A stretch of 64,000 bases of DNA from CAVYUC01 sp963771595 (GCA_963771595.1 CAVYUC010000015.1:62001-126000), one strand, 5' to 3'. Positions 34,136 to 44,266 are shown, counted from the first letter of the stretch. Made by a program: numbers and translations. The notes: a model not told the origin generated them from the letters alone.

Positions 34136-36571
34136 ATGGCGAAATTCAGGATAGAAACACAAATCACACTGCTGGCAGTAATTATTGCCGCCGCCGTAAT
34201 TACGTCGGGGTATTTTGCATATAAAAGTTTATCGGAGATTGTGGATTCAGTTCACCGCGAAGCACGTCCCGACAATAAACTTTTTCTAATAAAAGATATT
34301 TCTTCCGATCTGCTTGTGGTTGAAAACAATGTGCGCCTGTATGTTCTAACCAATAACAGAAAAAACCTGAAAACATACGACACACTGCAGTCGAAAATTA
34401 CCTCCAATTTGCAAATGCTTGATAAAATAACCGCTCCGGCCGGAGAACAACGGATGCTTGTGGATTCGTTCAATGTATTAACGCTCGAGAAAATTGCGTT
34501 GTGGCAGGATGTTTTGCAACTTCATAAAAAAGCTGAAAAAACAAAACCTGAATTTACCGAAGTGTATTCGAAACTGGAAGAGCCAAAATACGACACAATT
34601 CAGATTGAAACTGAAAAAAGCGGATTGTTGCGGAAAATTTTTGGCGGTAAAAAAACAATTATTGATACTGCCATAGTTGAACGACAACTGGAAACGGATG
34701 AAATAAAAAACAAAATTCAAAACATTGAATCAGAAATAATTGAAAAAGGTCAAAAATCGAATGAAATTGAATCGCATTTGATTGCTCGGAATATTGTTAT
34801 CACAGAAAAAATTAACCAGCTCATTGCAAAAGCCGAAAAGGCTGAATCTGACAATTTACTGGCCAAAACACAGGAAGCCGACCGATTGGCCGGACTAACT
34901 TACCAGCGGTTGCTGGCGTTTTCAATTACCGCAGTAGTGCTGCTGCTGGTGGTACTTTTCCTGCTGTACAACTACCTGAAAAAAACGCGGGCGTACCAGC
35001 GTGTATTGAAAAGAGCCAGCGAAGAAGCTGAAAAACTCGCTCGTGCGAAAGAACAATTTGCGGCGAACGTAAGCCACGAAATGCGCACGCCGGTAAATGC
35101 AATTTACGGGCTGGCAGAGCAGTTGCTCCACCGCGAAAACAATGATGATTTGGACGAACAAATTTCCATACTGGCCCAATCGGCAACCCATTTAAACAGC
35201 ATAATAAACGACACACTCGATTTTTCAAAAATTCAGGCTAATAAACTCAAGTTTGAATCGGTACATTTTTCGCCAAAAAAAGTTTTCGACGAAATACATG
35301 CCCTTGAAAAATATGCTGCAGCAAAAAAATGGATATCGTTTAAATTAAATTTTTCGGCAAACATTCCCGAAGCACTTGTTGGCGATCCATTGCGGCTGAA
35401 ACAAATTCTTATTAATCTGGTTAGCAATGCTATAAAATTCACCGACGAAGGCGAAGTGAAAATAATGGCTTATGCAACTCCGCTTAAAAATGACAAAATT
35501 GAACTTCAAATTCAGGTTTCCGACACCGGAATTGGAATTACCAAAGAGAACCTGAAAATCATTTTTGATGAGTTTGTTCAGGCCGAAGATCAGGATGGAA
35601 AAAAATACAGTGGCACCGGTCTTGGACTTTCCATTGTTAAAAAGCTGGTAGAACTGCAGGGCGGCGAAATATTAATTGACAGCGAACCCGGCAGCGGCAC
35701 AAACATCCGGCTGAACATACCTTACAGGTTGGGAGATATCAATAAAATAGAAGAGAAAAAATTTGATTCGCCTGAAGTTCCCGAATCATTTAAAAATTTG
35801 AACATTCTGGTGGCTGACGATGAAGAATTCAACCGGTTTTTATTTAAAGGAATATTTAAAAAATGGGGCGTTCAATACCGTGAAGCAACAAATGGAATTG
35901 AGGCGGTGGATATCGCTCTCAGCGGAAACTTTGATGTTGTTTTAATGGATGTTCGGATGCCAAAGAAAAATGGAATTGAAGCCACAAAATCAATCCTCAA
36001 AATTAAGCCAATGGTAAAAGTAATTGCCATAACCGCAACCACCGATCCGGCCGAAAGAGACGCCTGCAAAAAAGCCGGAATATCTGTTTTTCTGCCGAAA
36101 CCATTTTCAGAAAAAAACCTTTTTGACGCCATTCATTCGGTAGCTGATTTTAAAACTCAAGCCATTAATAAAACATCGCAGCCGCAAATTAATATTGCCG
36201 AACTGGAACAGTTAATGAATGGCGACAAGGTTTTCATGAAAGAAATGATCCTTCTTTTTATTCAGTCGGTGGAAAGCGGAATGCAAAAAATAAAAAGCGC
36301 AGTTGCCCAAAAAGACTGGGAAACCGTGTCGGAAATTGCGCATAAAATAGCCCCGCAATGCAAACACCTGCGGGCGGCAAATTTGTACAGGAATATAAAA
36401 GATTTGGAAAAAACAGCCGGTGTGGAAAAAGCAGTAAATCCTGAAAATATCATCAGCCTGGTGATTTTGGTGGAGAAAGAGGTCGCAGAAATTAATTTGT
36501 ATTTAAGAAATTATCTTGATGAATCGCAGCAAATTAAAGGAATTACATTTCCCCCACAACTTAAAAACTAA
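34136..36571 (+). CDS. Hybrid sensor histidine kinase with receiver and HPt domains
   Basis: An 811-residue membrane kinase. Residues about 10-30 and 261-282 are membrane segments enclosing a mostly helical sensor region with a coiled-coil (about 185-255). Then HisKA with NVSHEMRTP (His about 314), HATPase_c (NLVSNAIKFTD, SDTGIGI, GTGLGLSIVKKLV), a receiver domain with VLMDVRMPKKNG (Asp about 605), and a C-terminal HPt domain (EIAHKIAPQCKHL, His about 736). It is a full phosphorelay in one protein. The next gene, 39 bases downstream, is the likely output regulator. Confidence 0.95.
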   Translation: MAKFRIETQITLLAVIIAAAVITSGYFAYKSLSEIVDSVHREARPDNKLFLIKDISSDLLVVENNVRLYVLTNNRKNLKTYDTLQSKITSNLQMLDKITAPAGEQRMLVDSFNVLTLEKIALWQDVLQLHKKAEKTKPEFTEVYSKLEEPKYDTIQIETEKSGLLRKIFGGKKTIIDTAIVERQLETDEIKNKIQNIESEIIEKGQKSNEIESHLIARNIVITEKINQLIAKAEKAESDNLLAKTQEADRLAGLTYQRLLAFSITAVVLLLVVLFLLYNYLKKTRAYQRVLKRASEEAEKLARAKEQFAANVSHEMRTPVNAIYGLAEQLLHRENNDDLDEQISILAQSATHLNSIINDTLDFSKIQANKLKFESVHFSPKKVFDEIHALEKYAAAKKWISFKLNFSANIPEALVGDPLRLKQILINLVSNAIKFTDEGEVKIMAYATPLKNDKIELQIQVSDTGIGITKENLKIIFDEFVQAEDQDGKKYSGTGLGLSIVKKLVELQGGEILIDSEPGSGTNIRLNIPYRLGDINKIEEKKFDSPEVPESFKNLNILVADDEEFNRFLFKGIFKKWGVQYREATNGIEAVDIALSGNFDVVLMDVRMPKKNGIEATKSILKIKPMVKVIAITATTDPAERDACKKAGISVFLPKPFSEKNLFDAIHSVADFKTQAINKTSQPQINIAELEQLMNGDKVFMKEMILLFIQSVESGMQKIKSAVAQKDWETVSEIAHKIAPQCKHLRAANLYRNIKDLEKTAGVEKAVNPENIISLVILVEKEVAEINLYLRNYLDESQQIKGITFPPQLKN

Positions 36572-36610
36572 CTACCTTTACAATAAATTAAAAAAAGCTT
36601 TTGATCAAAT

Positions 36611-37957
36611 ATGGACGATAAACCATTTAAAATATTTGTAGTTGAAGATAATGAGTGGTACAATAAACTGCTCGTGCACAACCTTTCGCTAAATCCCGAT
36701 TATGAAATAGAATCTTTTACAACAGGCAAAGATTGCATCAACAATCTGCATAAAGCGCCCGATTTAATTACCCTGGATTACCGGCTGCCCGACACCCGCG
36801 GGCTGGAACTGCTGAAGCGGATAAAAGCTGAAAATGAGGAAATTCAGGTGATACTGATTTCTGAACAGGATGAAATTGAGGTAGTGGTGGATTTACTGAA
36901 ATACGGCGCCTACGATTATATTGTAAAGTCGGATGATATTCGCGAGCGGCTTTTAAATACGGTACAAAATATTCGTAAAGGCGAAAAATTAAAGCGCGAA
37001 CTGGTTTCACTGCGCAACGAAGTGAAGAAAAAATACAGTTATCAAAATACCATTATCGGCAACAGTACAGCAATTAAAAATATTTACAGCCAAATTGAAA
37101 AAGCTACCCGGACCAACATTTCGGTAACCATAACAGGAGAAACTGGCACCGGTAAAGAGCTGGTAGCCAAAGCTATTCATTACAATTCGAAACGTGCTAC
37201 GAAACAATTTGTGGCGGTAAATATGGCTGCAATTCCGAAAGATTTAACAGAAAGCGAACTTTTTGGCCACGAAAAAGGATCGTTTACCGGGGCCAATTTC
37301 AGGCGGATCGGGAAATTTGAAGAAGCCAACGGCGGAACACTCTTCCTGGATGAAATTGCTGAAATGGACATTTCGCTGCAGGCAAAACTTTTACGGGCGC
37401 TGCAGGAAAAAGAAATTGTGCGGGTTGGCAGCAACAAACCTGTAAAAACCGATTGCCGCATAATTGTGGCTACCAACAAAAACCTTCAGGATGTGGTTTT
37501 GAAAGGCATTTTCAGGCAGGATTTGTACTACCGTCTTTTTGGTTTGTCCATCGAATTGCCTCCGCTCCGGGAACGCGGAACCGATATTATCCTGCTGTCG
37601 AAACACTTTATAAATGTTTTTTGCGCCGAAAATAATTTTCCGGTTAAAACCCTTTTAAAATCAGCCGTCGATAAACTGCTGTCCTATTCTTTTCCCGGAA
37701 ATATCAGGGAATTAAAATCGGTTATCGAACTGGCAATCACCATTTCCGACACTGAGGAAATCAGCGCCGAAAATATAATCCTCGGCAACGACATGCTTCT
37801 TCCTGAAAATATTGAAACAGAAATGAGCCTGCGCGAATACAACATCCGCATTGTTAAAAATTACCTCAACAAACATAACAACAACACAAAACTTGTAGCC
37901 GAAAAACTGGACATTGGCGTGGCAACCATTTATCGCATGCTAAAAGAAGAAAATTAA
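36611..37957 (+). CDS. Sigma-54-dependent response regulator (NtrC family)
   Basis: A 448-residue activator: receiver domain (phosphate acceptor Asp about 56 in LDYRLPD), AAA+ domain with Walker A GETGTGKE (about 175) and the sigma-54 contact loop GSFTGA (about 223), Walker B TLFLDEI, and a C-terminal Fis-type HTH ending VATIYRMLKEEN. It should open sigma-54 promoters; one candidate with an upstream palindrome lies right after the gene (38000-38098). It is probably co-transcribed with the hybrid kinase upstream. Confidence 0.95.
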   Translation: MDDKPFKIFVVEDNEWYNKLLVHNLSLNPDYEIESFTTGKDCINNLHKAPDLITLDYRLPDTRGLELLKRIKAENEEIQVILISEQDEIEVVVDLLKYGAYDYIVKSDDIRERLLNTVQNIRKGEKLKRELVSLRNEVKKKYSYQNTIIGNSTAIKNIYSQIEKATRTNISVTITGETGTGKELVAKAIHYNSKRATKQFVAVNMAAIPKDLTESELFGHEKGSFTGANFRRIGKFEEANGGTLFLDEIAEMDISLQAKLLRALQEKEIVRVGSNKPVKTDCRIIVATNKNLQDVVLKGIFRQDLYYRLFGLSIELPPLRERGTDIILLSKHFINVFCAENNFPVKTLLKSAVDKLLSYSFPGNIRELKSVIELAITISDTEEISAENIILGNDMLLPENIETEMSLREYNIRIVKNYLNKHNNNTKLVAEKLDIGVATIYRMLKEEN

Positions 37958-37999
37958 CCTGTTCAGCCTTTAAATCAGCCTCTTCTCAATTTGATAAAC

Positions 38000-38018
38000 A
38001 GCTATCAAATTGATAGCT
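38000..38018. promoter_or_regulatory. Palindrome, candidate enhancer site for the sigma-54 activator
   Basis: AGCTATCAA-A-TTGATAGCT, a perfect 9-1-9 palindrome, overlapped by a second TTGATA...TATCAA pair just upstream (from 37991). It is centred about 74 bases upstream of the -24 box at 38083, a usual enhancer distance. Confidence 0.55.
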
Positions 38019-38082
38019 TCACAATCAGTTCAAACACATTCAATATACTTATTTACAGAACCTTGCCATGCATTTTTTTATG

Positions 38083-38098
38083 TGGCATATGAATTGAA
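38083..38098 (+). promoter_or_regulatory. Candidate sigma-54 (-24/-12) promoter
   Basis: TGGCATATGAATTGAA: GG and the downstream G are ten bases apart as in TGGCAC-N5-TTGC, with C to A at the last position. The start codon at 38147 follows after 48 bases. Confidence 0.5.
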
Positions 38099-38146
38099 CT
38101 ATGTCCCAATTACATTTCCAATATTTTAACTTAAAATGAAATAAAC

Positions 38147-39079
38147 ATGAAAACTGAAAAGAAATTAACGGCAAGAAATATAGCTATCGGACTTGGAGTA
38201 CTTGCCATTGCTATTATTGCCTGTATAGTTTTAATTGTAAACAAACAATCTGAAATTAAACTGAAGGAAGCACAGCTGACAAAATTAAATGAGCAGTATT
38301 CTGACCTGAACGCGATGTACGAAGAACGCGATTCGCTGGTGAATGATTTGGCAAGCACTTTTGACGAAATTGAAGCCAACCTCACTTTTATCAACAGCAA
38401 AAGAAGCCAGCTGATGATCGATTCAAAAGAAGGCGGCCCTTCCAAAAAAGAACAAATTATTGCCGATATTAAGCTCATGAACGACATGCTGGATGAAAGC
38501 AGCAAAAAAATCGATGATCTGAGTAAAAAGCTGAAATCTTCCGGAATTGAAATCAGTTCGTTCAAAAATAAAATCGCACAATTATCAAAAGATTTGGAAG
38601 AACAAAATACAAATGTGCAACAGTTAACCAGTGAATTGGAGGAGCGTAATTATCAGATTGCTGAGCTGGATGAAAAAGTGAACCAGCTCGAAAATCACAT
38701 TTCAATGAAAGAAGATTCATTGAAAATGAAAGCACAGATAATTACCGAAAAAGACAATAAAATGAATACCGCCTATTTTGCCTCTGGAACTTTTAAAGAG
38801 CTGAAAGATAACGGCGTACTTCAGAAAGATGGTGGATTTCTTTTTCTTGGCCGCAATGAAAAACTGAAGGATAATTTTAACCAGGATTATTTTACTGAAC
38901 TCGACACAAGAAAAACGGATATGTTCCCGTTATTTAGTAAAAAAGTTGAAATAATTTCCGAACATCCGGACAGTTCTTACAGCTATGTATATGAAGATGA
39001 TAAAATTGCGTACCTGAAAATTGAAAATCCGGAAGAATTTTGGAAGGTAACAAAATATGCGGTTGTGGAAGTAAAATAA
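38147..39079 (+). CDS. Membrane-anchored coiled-coil protein
   Basis: A 310-residue protein with one N-terminal membrane helix (about residues 11-31, GLGVLAIAIIACIVLIV) and a long heptad-rich coiled coil (about 35-205: KEAQLTKLNEQYSDLN, LEEQNTNVQQLTSELEERN). The last 100 residues (TAYFASGTFKELKDNGVL onward) form a small globular domain seen in other Bacteroidota proteins of unknown role. The sigma-54-like promoter lies directly upstream, so it is the likely target of the adjacent regulator and perhaps part of an envelope stress response (inference). Confidence 0.82.
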   Translation: MKTEKKLTARNIAIGLGVLAIAIIACIVLIVNKQSEIKLKEAQLTKLNEQYSDLNAMYEERDSLVNDLASTFDEIEANLTFINSKRSQLMIDSKEGGPSKKEQIIADIKLMNDMLDESSKKIDDLSKKLKSSGIEISSFKNKIAQLSKDLEEQNTNVQQLTSELEERNYQIAELDEKVNQLENHISMKEDSLKMKAQIITEKDNKMNTAYFASGTFKELKDNGVLQKDGGFLFLGRNEKLKDNFNQDYFTELDTRKTDMFPLFSKKVEIISEHPDSSYSYVYEDDKIAYLKIENPEEFWKVTKYAVVEVK

Positions 39080-39123
39080 AAACTTCCGCTCTCGCAAAAC
39101 CTGTTTTAGTACCTAAAAAAACC

Positions 39124-40065
39124 ATGAAAAAAAGTTTATTATTTTTAGTTACGATCTTGTCGTTTTCGGTGCTTTTCACACAATGCACCGAAAACGGCGA
39201 GATTCGTGATGTTAAAAAAGGTGAGATTTCAGTGAAAATTACAGATGCCCCTTCGGATGATGCCAATATTCTGGGCACTTTTATTACCATCTCGGATATG
39301 AAAATCAACGATTTACCAATAAGCGATTTTGTAAAACAAACTATTGAAATATCTGCATTTCGACAGGGAAATACCCGGCTGCTTGTGAGCAACAGGGTAA
39401 TGGCAAGTCCGTACAGTAAACTTTCTTTCGTTCTCGATTATGAAACAGACGATGCCGGAAATTCACCCGGCTGCTATGTGTTTACAAATGACAACATTAA
39501 ACACAATCTTGCTGATATTTCGCAACAACAGGCTGAAATAATATTCAGCAAAGATTTTGAGATTGAAATAAACAAAAAAAAATCGATGGTTATTGATTTT
39601 GATTTGCGGCAGTCGATAATCAGAAACACTGATACAACCGACATAAGCAAATATAAATTTGCGGCAATCGAAGATATGAAATATGCAGTGCGCCTGGTGG
39701 AAGAGGGAAAATCGGGACATATTTTTGGAAAAGTTTCCGGCACAATCCCTGATGGCGCAAAAATGTACATTTTTGCTTATCCAAAAGGGGGATACAATCC
39801 GGTTACAGAAACAAACGGTTTGGGAAGCGGAAATATTCTTTTTGCAAATGCAGTTACCAGTGCAGTAATTAAGCCCGATGGAAGTTATAAACTTTCATTT
39901 CTCGAAGAGGGCGAATATGAAATGCATGTAGCCTCTTTTGTTAAAAATAACAATGACTATGATTTTCAATCCGAAGTTGAGGCAGAAAGTAATAGCTCCG
40001 GTATCAATTTAAATGCTGTTTCTGTTGAGGGAGGAAATAACCTGGAGCTGAATATCAAAATTTAG
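39124..40065 (+). CDS. DUF4382 lipoprotein
   Basis: About 313 residues from ATG 39124 (the frame is open further up, but MKKSLLFLVTILSFS with lipobox FTQCTEN marks the start). The DUF4382 domain follows: GEISVKITDAPSDDANILGTFITISDMKI. The C-terminal part (GHIFGKVSGTIPDGAKMYIFAY) is a carboxypeptidase-regulatory-like beta-sandwich. Surface or periplasmic location. It lies 44 bases after the coiled-coil gene, with the terminator at 40238, so the two form one sigma-54-controlled unit. Confidence 0.87.
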   Translation: MKKSLLFLVTILSFSVLFTQCTENGEIRDVKKGEISVKITDAPSDDANILGTFITISDMKINDLPISDFVKQTIEISAFRQGNTRLLVSNRVMASPYSKLSFVLDYETDDAGNSPGCYVFTNDNIKHNLADISQQQAEIIFSKDFEIEINKKKSMVIDFDLRQSIIRNTDTTDISKYKFAAIEDMKYAVRLVEEGKSGHIFGKVSGTIPDGAKMYIFAYPKGGYNPVTETNGLGSGNILFANAVTSAVIKPDGSYKLSFLEEGEYEMHVASFVKNNNDYDFQSEVEAESNSSGINLNAVSVEGGNNLELNIKI

Positions 40066-40237
40066 TAGAAATTGAAATCTTCCGATGCACACAAAAAATT
40101 TTCGAATAAATCATTCAATCGGATGATTTTTATGAAATAAAAAATTGCTTTTGAATATCAGGATAAAGCGTTGAAGGCAAGTTTCGATTGATTCGGTATT
40201 ACCCATTATAATTGATTTTTTAATTTGCCTGATACAT

Positions 40238-40273
40238 AAAAGTTCCGGAAAATTTCCGGAACTTTTCTTTTTT
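40238..40273 (+). terminator. Strong terminator
   Basis: AAAAGTTCCGGAAA with TTTCCGGAACTTTT, a perfect 14-pair stem with a one-base centre, then CTTTTTTG. Confidence 0.9.
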
Positions 40274-40352
40274 GTGAAATGGCCAAAAAAATTCATAAGT
40301 TCCAAATCAACTTATTTTTATAAATTTGGTTGTAATTTAAAAACCTAAAACC

Positions 40353-41993
40353 ATGACAAAGAATTCTTTGGCCAGCCTCTACAACCAATCGTTTCAGAAT
40401 AACTGGAACAACCTGGCATTTACCGATTATGAAGGAAAGGATAATACCTATTCCGATATAGCGAAAATCATAAAATCGCTGCACCTTTTTTACCAGATTT
40501 CGGGTATCCGGAGTGGTGATAAAATAGCAGTTTTAGGCAGAAATTCAGCCACCTGGGGCGCAGTATTTCTTTCAGCAATTTCAGCTGGTATTGTAATTGT
40601 ACCAATCCTTCCAGATTTTAACGAGCCCAACACAAATCATATCATCAATCATTCGGAAGCAAAACTTGTGTTTGTTGCCAAATCATTATCAGCCAAAATA
40701 GATTTCGAAAATGCTGCAGAAGTTCAGGCATTAATTGCTCTCGAAAATTTGTCGGTACTGATGGCAAAAGACGAAAATACTGCTTATAAACTGGACGATT
40801 CGTTTCAGTTTTACATTAAAAATCCCCCGGTTAAAAATAATTTTAGTTTTGAAGAATGGAAGTCGGAAGAAGCATGCATAATTTCATATACTTCAGGAAC
40901 TTCAGGATTTACAAAAGGTGTTTTAATCCCGGAGCGAAGTTTGCTATCGAACCTGATTTATGCCCGAGAAAACATGCCGCTAAATTCGGGTGACAAAATA
41001 GTTTCATTTCTCCCAATGGCGCATGTTTATGGCCTGCTTTTCGAATTCCTGTTTCCGGTTACACTTGGATGCCACATTACGTTTCTCAACAAAATTCCCT
41101 CTCCGGCAGTAATAACTAAAGTTTTTGGAGAAGTTAAACCACACCTGATTCTCTCGGTACCACTGGTTATCGAAAAAATATACAAGAAAAGGATACTTCC
41201 ATCAATTGATAAACCTTCAATTAAAATTTTGCTGAAACTGCCGGGAATTTCTTCTGTTATCCTGAAAAAAATCAAGGCAAAACTTGTTGATACATTTGGC
41301 GGCCGCTTTTTCGAGATTGTTATTGGCGGCGCTCCATTGAGTGCTGAAGTGGAACATTTTTTTAAACGAATCGAATTTCCATTTACCATTGGATACGGAA
41401 TGACCGAATGTGGGCCGCTGATTAGTTATGCGGCCTGGAACAAAACAAGGACTTCATCGGCTGGCAAACTGGTTGACAGAATGCAGGTGCGCATCGATTC
41501 GGAAGATCCGTTCAAAGTAGTTGGCGAAATTCAGGTGAAGGGGGAAAATGTAATGCTCGGTTATTATAAAAACGAAAAAGCCACAAAAGAAGCATTTACA
41601 GATGATGGCTGGCTGAAAACCGGCGACCTGGGAATAATCGATGAAAATAATTTCATTTACATAAAAGGCCGTTCAAAAAATATGATTCTTGGGCCATCCG
41701 GACAAAATATTTATCCTGAAGAACTGGAGGCAAGAATTACCAATCAACTTTATGTGGCGGAATGTGTAGTTACAGAGCGAAATGGAAAACTTGTAGCTTT
41801 GGTTTATCCTGATAATGAAGCATTGAAAGCCGATAAAATTTCCGATTCACAATTGCCTGAAATAATGCAGGAAAACCTCAAAAAAGTAAATGCCGAATTA
41901 CCAAAATACGAACAAATCAGCACAATTGAAATTGTAAAAGATGAGTTTGAGAAAACACCAAAAAAGAACATCAAACGGTTTAAATACATTTAA
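40353..41993 (+). CDS. AMP-binding acyl-CoA ligase (long-chain type)
   Basis: A 546-residue adenylate-forming enzyme that activates a fatty or other carboxylic acid to its CoA thioester through an acyl-AMP. The P-loop is ISYTSGTSGFTKG (about residues 175-187), then YGMTECGP and the A8 motif with TGDLGIIDENNFIYIKGR, and a catalytic lysine near the C-terminus (KKNIKRFKY). No signal or membrane segment. Length is a little short for FadD, typical of Bacteroidota long-chain ligases. Substrate not determined. Confidence 0.92.
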   Translation: MTKNSLASLYNQSFQNNWNNLAFTDYEGKDNTYSDIAKIIKSLHLFYQISGIRSGDKIAVLGRNSATWGAVFLSAISAGIVIVPILPDFNEPNTNHIINHSEAKLVFVAKSLSAKIDFENAAEVQALIALENLSVLMAKDENTAYKLDDSFQFYIKNPPVKNNFSFEEWKSEEACIISYTSGTSGFTKGVLIPERSLLSNLIYARENMPLNSGDKIVSFLPMAHVYGLLFEFLFPVTLGCHITFLNKIPSPAVITKVFGEVKPHLILSVPLVIEKIYKKRILPSIDKPSIKILLKLPGISSVILKKIKAKLVDTFGGRFFEIVIGGAPLSAEVEHFFKRIEFPFTIGYGMTECGPLISYAAWNKTRTSSAGKLVDRMQVRIDSEDPFKVVGEIQVKGENVMLGYYKNEKATKEAFTDDGWLKTGDLGIIDENNFIYIKGRSKNMILGPSGQNIYPEELEARITNQLYVAECVVTERNGKLVALVYPDNEALKADKISDSQLPEIMQENLKKVNAELPKYEQISTIEIVKDEFEKTPKKNIKRFKYI

Positions 41994-42083
41994 AAATTTT
42001 CCGGGTGCTGCTGTTAATCAGCCAAATTGTTTTCTTTCAGTTTGAAATTGTGTAAATTCACTAAAAATTAAATTTTCTAAAAA

Positions 42084-43001
42084 ATGAAAAATACAAATCG
42101 AAGGAATTTTCTTAAAACAACTGCTGCGGCCACAGCAGGAGCAATGATTGCCTCGCCGGCACTTGCCGGATTTACAGCAAAAAAACAGAATTTTGATGTT
42201 TCACTTGCGGAATGGTCACTGCACAAAGCATTGTTTGCCAACGAAATGACAAATCTTGAATTCCCGGTTCAGGCACGAAAACTTGGAATCAGGGCAGTTG
42301 AATATGTAAACCAGTTTTTTAAAGATAAGGCGAAGGACGAAAAATACCTTTCGGAACTGGCCAAAATCTGCAAAAACGAAGATGTTGACAACGTTTTAAT
42401 CATGTGCGACGGCGAAGGAATGGTTGGCGCACCAGATAAAGCTGCCCGTTTGAAAACTGTGGAAAATCACAAAAGATGGATCGATGCCGCACGTTATCTC
42501 GGATGCCATTCAATACGTGTAAATGCTGCCAGCGAAGGAAGCTACGAAGAACAGCAAAAATATGCCGCCGATGGATTACGCATGCTCTGCGAATATGGCG
42601 ACAAACAAAAAATAAATGTTCTTGTGGAAAATCACGGAGGCCTTTCCAGTAATGCAGAATGGCTGGTTGGAGTAATGAAAATGGTCGATCACAAACGTGT
42701 GGGAACGCTGCCCGATTTCGGTAATTTTACCATCAACCGCGAAACCGGCGAAACCTACAACCGGTACAAAGGTGTTGAATTATTAATGCCTTATGCAAAA
42801 GGTGTCAGCGGAAAATCGTATGCTTTTGATGATGAAGGGAATGAAACAACAATGGATTTCTACCGGCTCATGAAAATTGTGAAAGATTCAGGTTACAGAG
42901 GTTATGTTGATGTGGAGTATGAAGGTAGCGGACTTTCGGAAATTGATGGAATAATTGCAACCAAAAAATTACTTGAAAAGACCTTTCAGGAATTATCGTA
43001 A
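42084..43001 (+). CDS. Tat-exported sugar isomerase/epimerase-like TIM-barrel protein
   Basis: A 305-residue protein with a twin-arginine signal (RRNFLKTTAA, cleavage after SPALA) and an AP-endonuclease-2-like TIM barrel: RAVEYVNQFF, NVLVENHGG, GTLPDFGNF, YVDVEYEGSG. The acidic and His residues in ENHGG, PDFGNF and VEYEG are the usual divalent-metal site. Such exported xylose-isomerase-like proteins probably act on sugars or sugar acids in the periplasm; the reaction is unknown. Single gene with its own terminator at 43026. Confidence 0.9.
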   Translation: MKNTNRRNFLKTTAAATAGAMIASPALAGFTAKKQNFDVSLAEWSLHKALFANEMTNLEFPVQARKLGIRAVEYVNQFFKDKAKDEKYLSELAKICKNEDVDNVLIMCDGEGMVGAPDKAARLKTVENHKRWIDAARYLGCHSIRVNAASEGSYEEQQKYAADGLRMLCEYGDKQKINVLVENHGGLSSNAEWLVGVMKMVDHKRVGTLPDFGNFTINRETGETYNRYKGVELLMPYAKGVSGKSYAFDDEGNETTMDFYRLMKIVKDSGYRGYVDVEYEGSGLSEIDGIIATKKLLEKTFQELS

Positions 43002-43025
43002 AAAATTCCATTTAAGATGATATAA

Positions 43026-43053
43026 ACAAGCCACTGAATTCTCAGTGGCTTGT
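43026..43053. terminator. Terminator after the TIM-barrel gene
   Basis: ACAAGCCACTGA-ATTC-TCAGTGGCTTGT, a perfect 12-pair stem. A second weaker hairpin, AAGCGGTG with CATCGCTT plus a T-run, lies at 43241-43268. Confidence 0.85.
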
Positions 43054-43282
43054 TTATTCCCGCCAAAATTTTATTCCCAAAAAGATGATTTAAATTAAAC
43101 TTTTGATTTTTCTGAAACAAAAGGATTATACATCCGTACCAAAAAACAGCTTTGTATACTGTTTTAAAGTGGACTTATATTATTGATTGTAATAGCGAAG
43201 TACAAAGTTTTAAAAAGTAAGTTGTAGTTTTTTCAGGAAGAAGCGGTGGATTTTTTCATCGCTTTTTTATTCATCCGCACAT

Positions 43283-44194
43283 TTATCTTCGCCGTTTTTT
43301 GCGTTTTTTAAACGGATTGCTTTTTTTGCGCATCCATGTTTTTTTCTTTGTAATTCTTTTACTTTTTGTGTAGTTGCCACGGTTTAACCGGCTGTCGCCA
43401 ACGGCAGAATAAACAAGTCCAACACTTATTTGTCCGGTTAAAGAACCCACTCCTTCCGCCAGTTTAAATTGTTTTCCGGCATTGGGAAGATAATCAAAAT
43501 TCGGAACTCCGTTAATTATATCGGAATTTACAAATGAACCTGAAAATTCGAGATGAAGTGCTATAAATTCGGATAACTTGTAAATACTGCCAAAACCGGC
43601 TCCCACCTTCAACGCCTTATCTTTGGGTGACGGATTGCTTTGGGTTCCCTGCGTATACAGCACACCAACATTGTAACTTACATTATCCACCTCATTTGCG
43701 AATTTAAAATCGGTTCCGATAAATGAGATTCCCCCAAAAACTTTGGCAAAAATGTTCAGCTTTTCCTGCGGGGGCAAAAAATAAAACCTTGTGGTTCCAA
43801 GAATATTCAGTTGTTTGGTTTCATATTTTACAGGTTCGGCAGGATAAAAATGATCGTTGGGCAACGGATTTACCCAATCGAAGAAATAGAAGTTGTACAA
43901 TGGCGATGTTTCGGTCCGGCCAGCCAGATTACCATATTCAAATTCAACTCCTACTTCAAGTTGTGAGGTTAAGGGCGCCATAACTTCCAGGTCGGCCCCC
44001 AGTTTCAACATTGGCGAAAAATCAGTTGCAGAAGGATATTCAAGGTTTGACGCCTGCGGATGCGGAACTTCGTCTGGTCCGGTTTCGCTGAGAAAAAAAC
44101 CGGAACTGGCGCTTACCCGGTACTTTAAAATCTGTCCTGATGCACCGGCAACCAACAGCAGGAATAAAACAGTAAGGATTTGTTTTTGGCCCAT
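43283..44194 (-). CDS. Outer-membrane beta-barrel-like protein with a basic C-terminal tail
   Basis: A 303-residue protein with a signal peptide (residues 1-20, GASGQ) and a body of amphipathic strands (QLEVGVEFEYGNL, LGTTRFYFLPP, YNVGVLYTQG, GQISVGLVYS). Instead of ending on a barrel strand it carries about 30 further residues that are mostly Lys and Arg (TKKKTWMRKKSNPFKKRKKR). Such a tail would lie in the periplasm, where it could bind peptidoglycan, lipid A or nucleic acid; or the tail may be a frameshift product. Function unknown. Confidence 0.75.
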   Translation of the reverse strand: MGQKQILTVLFLLLVAGASGQILKYRVSASSGFFLSETGPDEVPHPQASNLEYPSATDFSPMLKLGADLEVMAPLTSQLEVGVEFEYGNLAGRTETSPLYNFYFFDWVNPLPNDHFYPAEPVKYETKQLNILGTTRFYFLPPQEKLNIFAKVFGGISFIGTDFKFANEVDNVSYNVGVLYTQGTQSNPSPKDKALKVGAGFGSIYKLSEFIALHLEFSGSFVNSDIINGVPNFDYLPNAGKQFKLAEGVGSLTGQISVGLVYSAVGDSRLNRGNYTKSKRITKKKTWMRKKSNPFKKRKKRRR

Positions 44195-44266
44195 AATTAG
44201 CAGGTTTTTTCGTAGAACGGAAAATTAACTACTTTTTCGCAAAAACAAAAAAATATCCAGCTTTCT

